From positions 248,001-312,000 of the forward strand of contig NZ_FRXO01000003.1 of assembly GCF_900148505.1 (NCBI RefSeq): a stretch of DNA of 64,000 nucleotides, read 5' to 3'. Position 1 is the stretch's first letter; each line of letters begins with the position of its first letter. The position numbers and the translations under genes are program-made. Positions 61,021 to 64,000 of this stretch are shown one piece after another. Under the pieces are notes generated by a model. That model was not told the DNA's origin and did no database searches. It saw only the letters and a list, made by a program, of their open reading frames with translations. This DNA comes from Pseudoxanthobacter soli DSM 19599 (lineage in GTDB: Bacteria; Pseudomonadota; Alphaproteobacteria; Rhizobiales; Segnochrobactraceae).

Positions 61021-61392
61021 ATGGCGCAAGTCGCGGTCACCATAAACGGTCGCACCTACAGGATGGCCTGCGACGACGGCGAGGAAGAGCGGCTGATCGG
61101 CCTCGGCAAGCGCTTCGATTCCTGCATCAACCAGCTGCGGTCGAGCTTCGGCGAGATCGGCGACCAGCGCCTGACCGTCATGGCCGGCGTGATGGTGATC
61201 GACCAGCTTTCCGAACTGGAGCGCAAGGCCCAGGCCCTTTCCGCCGAACTTGCGGCGCTCAAGGCGGAGAACGCCCGGCTCGCGGCCAGCGAGAGCGCGC
61301 TCGAAGCCGACATCGCCACCCGGCTCGACGCCGCCGCAGAACGGATCTCCGCGCTGACGGACACCCTCGAACGCGGCAATCGCGACACCTGA
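61021..61392 (+). CDS. zapA: Cell division protein ZapA
   Basis: A 123-residue ZapA that bundles FtsZ filaments at midcell. The N-terminal globular domain is VAVTINGRTYRMACDDGEEERLIGLGKRFD with VMAGVMVIDQLSELERKA leading into a C-terminal coiled coil that continues to about residue 115. In rhizobia zapA is generally followed by 6S RNA and a ygfA-type gene; here a structured element and an 888-bp gap follow instead. Confidence 0.92.
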   Translation: MAQVAVTINGRTYRMACDDGEEERLIGLGKRFDSCINQLRSSFGEIGDQRLTVMAGVMVIDQLSELERKAQALSAELAALKAENARLAASESALEADIATRLDAAAERISALTDTLERGNRDT

Positions 61393-61422
61393 AACCTGCC
61401 GGCGCCGTGCCGCCCGCCGTTC

Positions 61423-61483
61423 GCGCGAGCTTTCGCGACCGGAATCGCGCCATCGTGCCCCAATGGGGGCCGCTCGCTCGCGC
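61423..61483 (+). ncRNA. Candidate structured RNA with a three-way junction after zapA
   Basis: Closing stem GCGCGAGC/GCTCGCGC (61423-61430 and 61476-61483) encloses two hairpins: CGCGA/TCGCG (61434-61438 and 61445-61449) and GCCCC/GGGGC (61457-61461 and 61466-61470). No T tract follows, so this is not a plain terminator. It occupies the place of 6S RNA in other rhizobia but is too short for it and shows none of the 6S core that I can recognise. Confidence 0.35.
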
Positions 61484-61489
61484 ACCTGG

Positions 61490-61504
61490 TTAACAAATCG
61501 TTAA
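61490..61504. promoter_or_regulatory. CtrA-type binding site TTAA-N7-TTAA
   Basis: TTAACAAATCGTTAA has the exact TTAA-N7-TTAA form of the CtrA box, the master cell-cycle regulator site in alphaproteobacteria. A further TTAA follows at 61513-61516. Full sites are rare by chance in DNA this GC-rich. It lies about 100 bp after zapA, a division gene. Confidence 0.55.
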
Positions 61505-62280
61505 CGTAATTGTTAAATTGCACGCGAAATACTGTGTATTTCTTGTGTTCAACGCTATCACGAACACATGATGTAGTCAGATCAAAAGATGAACATGGCT
61601 CTATTGCCGATTCGCGCCTGATTCGTTCGCTCTTCTTTCCACGCACCGATCCACCCGTTTCAGCGCCTTGACGCCAAGCCATTGACGTGACTCGCGTCTT
61701 CACGCTGACCGCCCTTGGGATCAGGCCACCCGATCACAACATATCGCCTGCGGAGAGAGTCAAACCGCAAGATATCGACGGAACAAAAGCGGAACCACAA
61801 GCAGTCCGCGATTCGACCGCGATTCGTTCGCGCCCCGTTCTGTCCATGACGGACGGGCGCGCCGAGAATCTCATGTCCGGGGTGTCGTTCGGGCTGTGAA
61901 GTCCGGTTGCATGTGCTAGATCATGACGGCCCGCCGGATTGGCTCGGGCCGATCCGGGACGAAAATCCGACCGTGCGTTGCCTGAGCGGCCGGGCGAAAA
62001 GGGCCGTTCCGCGCGCGATCGGAGCCGCCCTCCGGCCTGCGGCGTGGACCACACCGGGACATCGACCACACCGAGGGAGCCGCCGGCGCGATGCCGGAGA
62101 TCACCGGAACGATCCGCCCCTTCTCAGGCCGTGCAGATCCGGAACGGCAAGCGCCGTCCGTCCGGGCATGGCCTGCGCGCGTCTGCGCCGGTCCCGCCGC
62201 GTCGCATCGCGGCTGCCGGGTCCAGGTCCCCTTCTTGCGGATCCAGGCCTCCGCCTCCCGGATTTGAGCACTGCACCATC

Positions 62281-64000
62281 ATGACCGTAGCGATGAAAAT
62301 GCCGTTGCCGCCGTCTGCCCGTGCCCGAACCGTGACGGCGGTGCTCGGCCCGACCAATACCGGCAAGACCCACCTCGCCATCGAGCGCATGCTCGGCCAC
62401 GGCGGCGGCCTGATCGGCCTGCCGCTCAGGCTGCTCGCCCGCGAGGTCTACGGCCGGCTCGTCGAGCGCGCCGGCGTCGATGCCGTCGCCCTCGTGACCG
62501 GCGAGGAGCGCATCGAGCCGGCGAAGCCGCGCTATTTCGTCTGCACCGTCGAGGCGATGCCGGAGACGACGGACCTTTCCTTCGTCGCCATCGACGAGGT
62601 GCAGCTCGCGGGCGATCTGGCTCGCGGCCGGGTGTTCACCGACCGTATCCTGTCCCTGCGCGGGCGTGACGAGACATTGCTGCTCGGCGCGCCGACCGCC
62701 CGTCCGCTGCTCGAGAAGCTGGTGCCGGGCATCAACGTGGTCGTGCGGCCGCGCATGTCGGTGCTCACCTATGCCGGGCAGAAGAAGATCACGCGGCTGC
62801 CGACCCGTTCGGCCGTGGTGGCGTTCTCCGCCGACGAAGTCTACGCGATCGCGGAACTGATTCGCCGCCAGCGCGGCGGCGCCGCCGTGGTGCTCGGCTC
62901 CCTCAGCCCGCGCACGCGCAATGCCCAGGTCGAGCTGTTCCAGAACGGCGACGTCGATTTCCTGGTCGCGACCGATGCCATCGGCATGGGGCTCAATCTC
63001 GATGTCGAGCACGTCGCCTTCGCCGCCAACCGCAAGTTCGACGGCTACCAGCACCGGCTGCTGTCGCCGGCCGAACTCGGCCAGATCGCCGGACGCGCCG
63101 GCCGCCACACCCGCGACGGCACCTTCGGCGTCACCGGCCGCGCCGATCCGTTCGACGACGAGCTGGTTCAGGCGCTCGAAACCCACCATTTCGCGCCGCT
63201 GCGCATGTTCCAGTGGCGCAATTCGGTGCTCGATTTCTCCTCCCTCACCGCGTTGCGCGCCTCGCTGGACGAGACCCCGCGCGAGGAAGGCCTGACCCGA
63301 GCCCCGCCGGGCGACGACGTGGTCTCGCTCGATTTCGCGCTCCGCGATCCCGAGATCCGCGGGCTCGCCCGCGACCGTTCTTCGGTGGCGCTGCTCTGGG
63401 ATGTCTGCCAGGTCCCGGACTATCGCAAGATCGCGCCCGCGAACCACGCCGACCTGATCCTGGCCCTCTATGGCTTCCTTGCGCGCCGCGGCACCGTCGA
63501 TGATGACTGGTTTGGCCGGCAGGTGGCCTTTGCCGACCGCGTGGATGGTGATATCGACACGCTGGCCAACCGGATCGCCCACATACGGACTTGGACTTAT
63601 GTCGCAAACCGTGGAGATTGGCTTTCCGATCCGAACCACTGGCGCGGCGTCACACGCGATGTCGAAGACCGGCTGTCGGACGCGTTGCACGAACGGCTGA
63701 CCCAGCGCTTCGTGGACCGTCGGACCAGCGTGCTGATGAGACGTTTGAGAGAGAATGCGATGCTCGACGCTGAGATCACGCCCACGGGCGACGTGACGGT
63801 GGAAGGCCAGCACGTCGGCCACCTCCAGGGCTTCCGCTTCGTGCCCGCCGCAGGCGGGGACGGCGTGGACGGCAAGGCGCTGCGTGCGGCGGCGGCCAAG
63901 GCGCTCGCCGGCGAGATCGACGCGCGCGCGGAACGGCTCTCCCGCGCGCAGGACGGCGACTTCGTGCTCGCCGCCGACGGCGCCATCCGCTGGCTCGGCG
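62281..64000 (+). CDS. SUV3-like DEAD/DEAH-box RNA helicase (N-terminal part, cut by window edge)
   Basis: 573 codons are present; the gene runs off the right edge. Walker A is VLGPTNTGKTHLA (residues 21-33), motif II FVAIDEVQLAGD (the D-E-x-Q form of SUV3), motif V FLVATDAIGMGLNLDVEHV and motif VI GQIAGRAGRHTRDG. The protein resembles mitochondrial SUV3 and its alphaproteobacterial relatives, which have additional C-terminal domains expected beyond the edge. The ATG at 62281 has no clear ribosome binding site; 62281 is chosen because homology begins soon after. Confidence 0.92.
   Translation, partial: MTVAMKMPLPPSARARTVTAVLGPTNTGKTHLAIERMLGHGGGLIGLPLRLLAREVYGRLVERAGVDAVALVTGEERIEPAKPRYFVCTVEAMPETTDLSFVAIDEVQLAGDLARGRVFTDRILSLRGRDETLLLGAPTARPLLEKLVPGINVVVRPRMSVLTYAGQKKITRLPTRSAVVAFSADEVYAIAELIRRQRGGAAVVLGSLSPRTRNAQVELFQNGDVDFLVATDAIGMGLNLDVEHVAFAANRKFDGYQHRLLSPAELGQIAGRAGRHTRDGTFGVTGRADPFDDELVQALETHHFAPLRMFQWRNSVLDFSSLTALRASLDETPREEGLTRAPPGDDVVSLDFALRDPEIRGLARDRSSVALLWDVCQVPDYRKIAPANHADLILALYGFLARRGTVDDDWFGRQVAFADRVDGDIDTLANRIAHIRTWTYVANRGDWLSDPNHWRGVTRDVEDRLSDALHERLTQRFVDRRTSVLMRRLRENAMLDAEITPTGDVTVEGQHVGHLQGFRFVPAAGGDGVDGKALRAAAAKALAGEIDARAERLSRAQDGDFVLAADGAIRWLG

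Larger units (their letters stand above)
61393..62280. other. 888-bp gene-free region between zapA and the helicase gene
   Basis: I see no supported protein gene. A 70-codon open frame at 61687-61899 lacks a ribosome binding site and family resemblance. Noted parts are a structured GC-rich element (61423-61483), a CtrA-type box (61490-61504), an AT-rich stretch to about 61620 and an inverted repeat TGTGTTC/GAACACA (61544-61550, 61562-61568). The region could hold a small RNA. Confidence 0.5.

Noticed and set aside
61393-61560. 6S RNA (ssrS) gene in the usual place after zapA
   Set aside because: A structured element is present but the central bubble and the length of 6S RNA are not recognisable by eye; I list only an unnamed candidate RNA.
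61687-61899. A 70-codon open frame (MTRVFTLTALG...)
   Set aside because: No ribosome binding site, no family resemblance and composition like random translation; left out.

Overview
The window is 64 kb of high-GC chromosomal DNA from an alphaproteobacterium, almost certainly a member of the Hyphomicrobiales (Rhizobiales). The clearest signs are the block pckA / chvI-chvG-hprK-manX-ptsH, the pair DUF4164-zapA, a CtrA-type TTAA-N7-TTAA site, a CyaC-type redox adenylate cyclase, Nfu with an Nfu_N domain, and the palindromic extragenic repeats found in rhizobia. I see no phage, transposase, CRISPR array, rRNA or tRNA gene. The exact genus cannot be told from the sequence alone.

Positions 1-21,858 form a carbohydrate-catabolism island. 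A SorC-type regulator (1305-2273) diverges from a class I LacD/YihT-type aldolase followed by a ROK kinase that runs off the left edge. Facing them is a long minus-strand transcript starting near 10,400: an FrcBCA-type sugar ABC transporter (binding protein, permease, single-domain ATPase), then a Gfo/Idh/MocA dehydrogenase, a TIM-barrel sugar isomerase, an alpha/beta hydrolase, a ribulose-phosphate/allulose-phosphate 3-epimerase homologue and a second ROK kinase, the last five tightly packed with mostly overlapping start and stop codons. Next come an SDR + GMC oxidoreductase pair, a LacI regulator, a PfkB kinase and a GatZ/KbaZ protein (probably D-tagatose or tagatose-6-phosphate metabolism), then mannonate dehydratase UxuA, a GntR (FadR-type) regulator and another SDR. 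The island ends with a nucleoside-deaminase-like protein and a Rieske oxygenase whose 3' end is triplicated as a 31-bp tandem repeat.

Positions 22,148-43,116 are mixed housekeeping and accessory genes: two small membrane proteins, a creatininase-family hydrolase, a quinone/redox-type membrane adenylate cyclase with a [2Fe-2S] domain, nfu, a LysE exporter, lgt-midA-pgeF, a polar amino acid ABC transporter, AMP nucleosidase, a DUF4136 lipoprotein, prs, rplY-pth, a PRC-barrel protein, ychF, a universal stress protein and a PiT phosphate transporter.

Positions 43,293-51,015 hold nudC and the carbon/redox signalling block ptsH-manX-hprK-chvG-chvI, divergent from pckA. HprK, HPr and EIIA-Man form an incomplete (regulatory) PTS tied genetically to the ChvG-ChvI two-component system and to gluconeogenesis.

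Positions 51,143-64,000 hold a fused HPF/cold-shock protein, an FAD amine oxidoreductase, yggU-yggT, pheT-pheS, a 64-residue protein of unknown function, a GST, a PHB depolymerase with Cys nucleophile, DUF4164-zapA, an 888-bp gene-free stretch with a structured element and a CtrA box, and the start of a SUV3-like helicase. Two families of palindromic extragenic repeats are scattered through the window, and at five gene ends the stop codon is formed by the repeat's own TAGAGC/TGAGCC edge.
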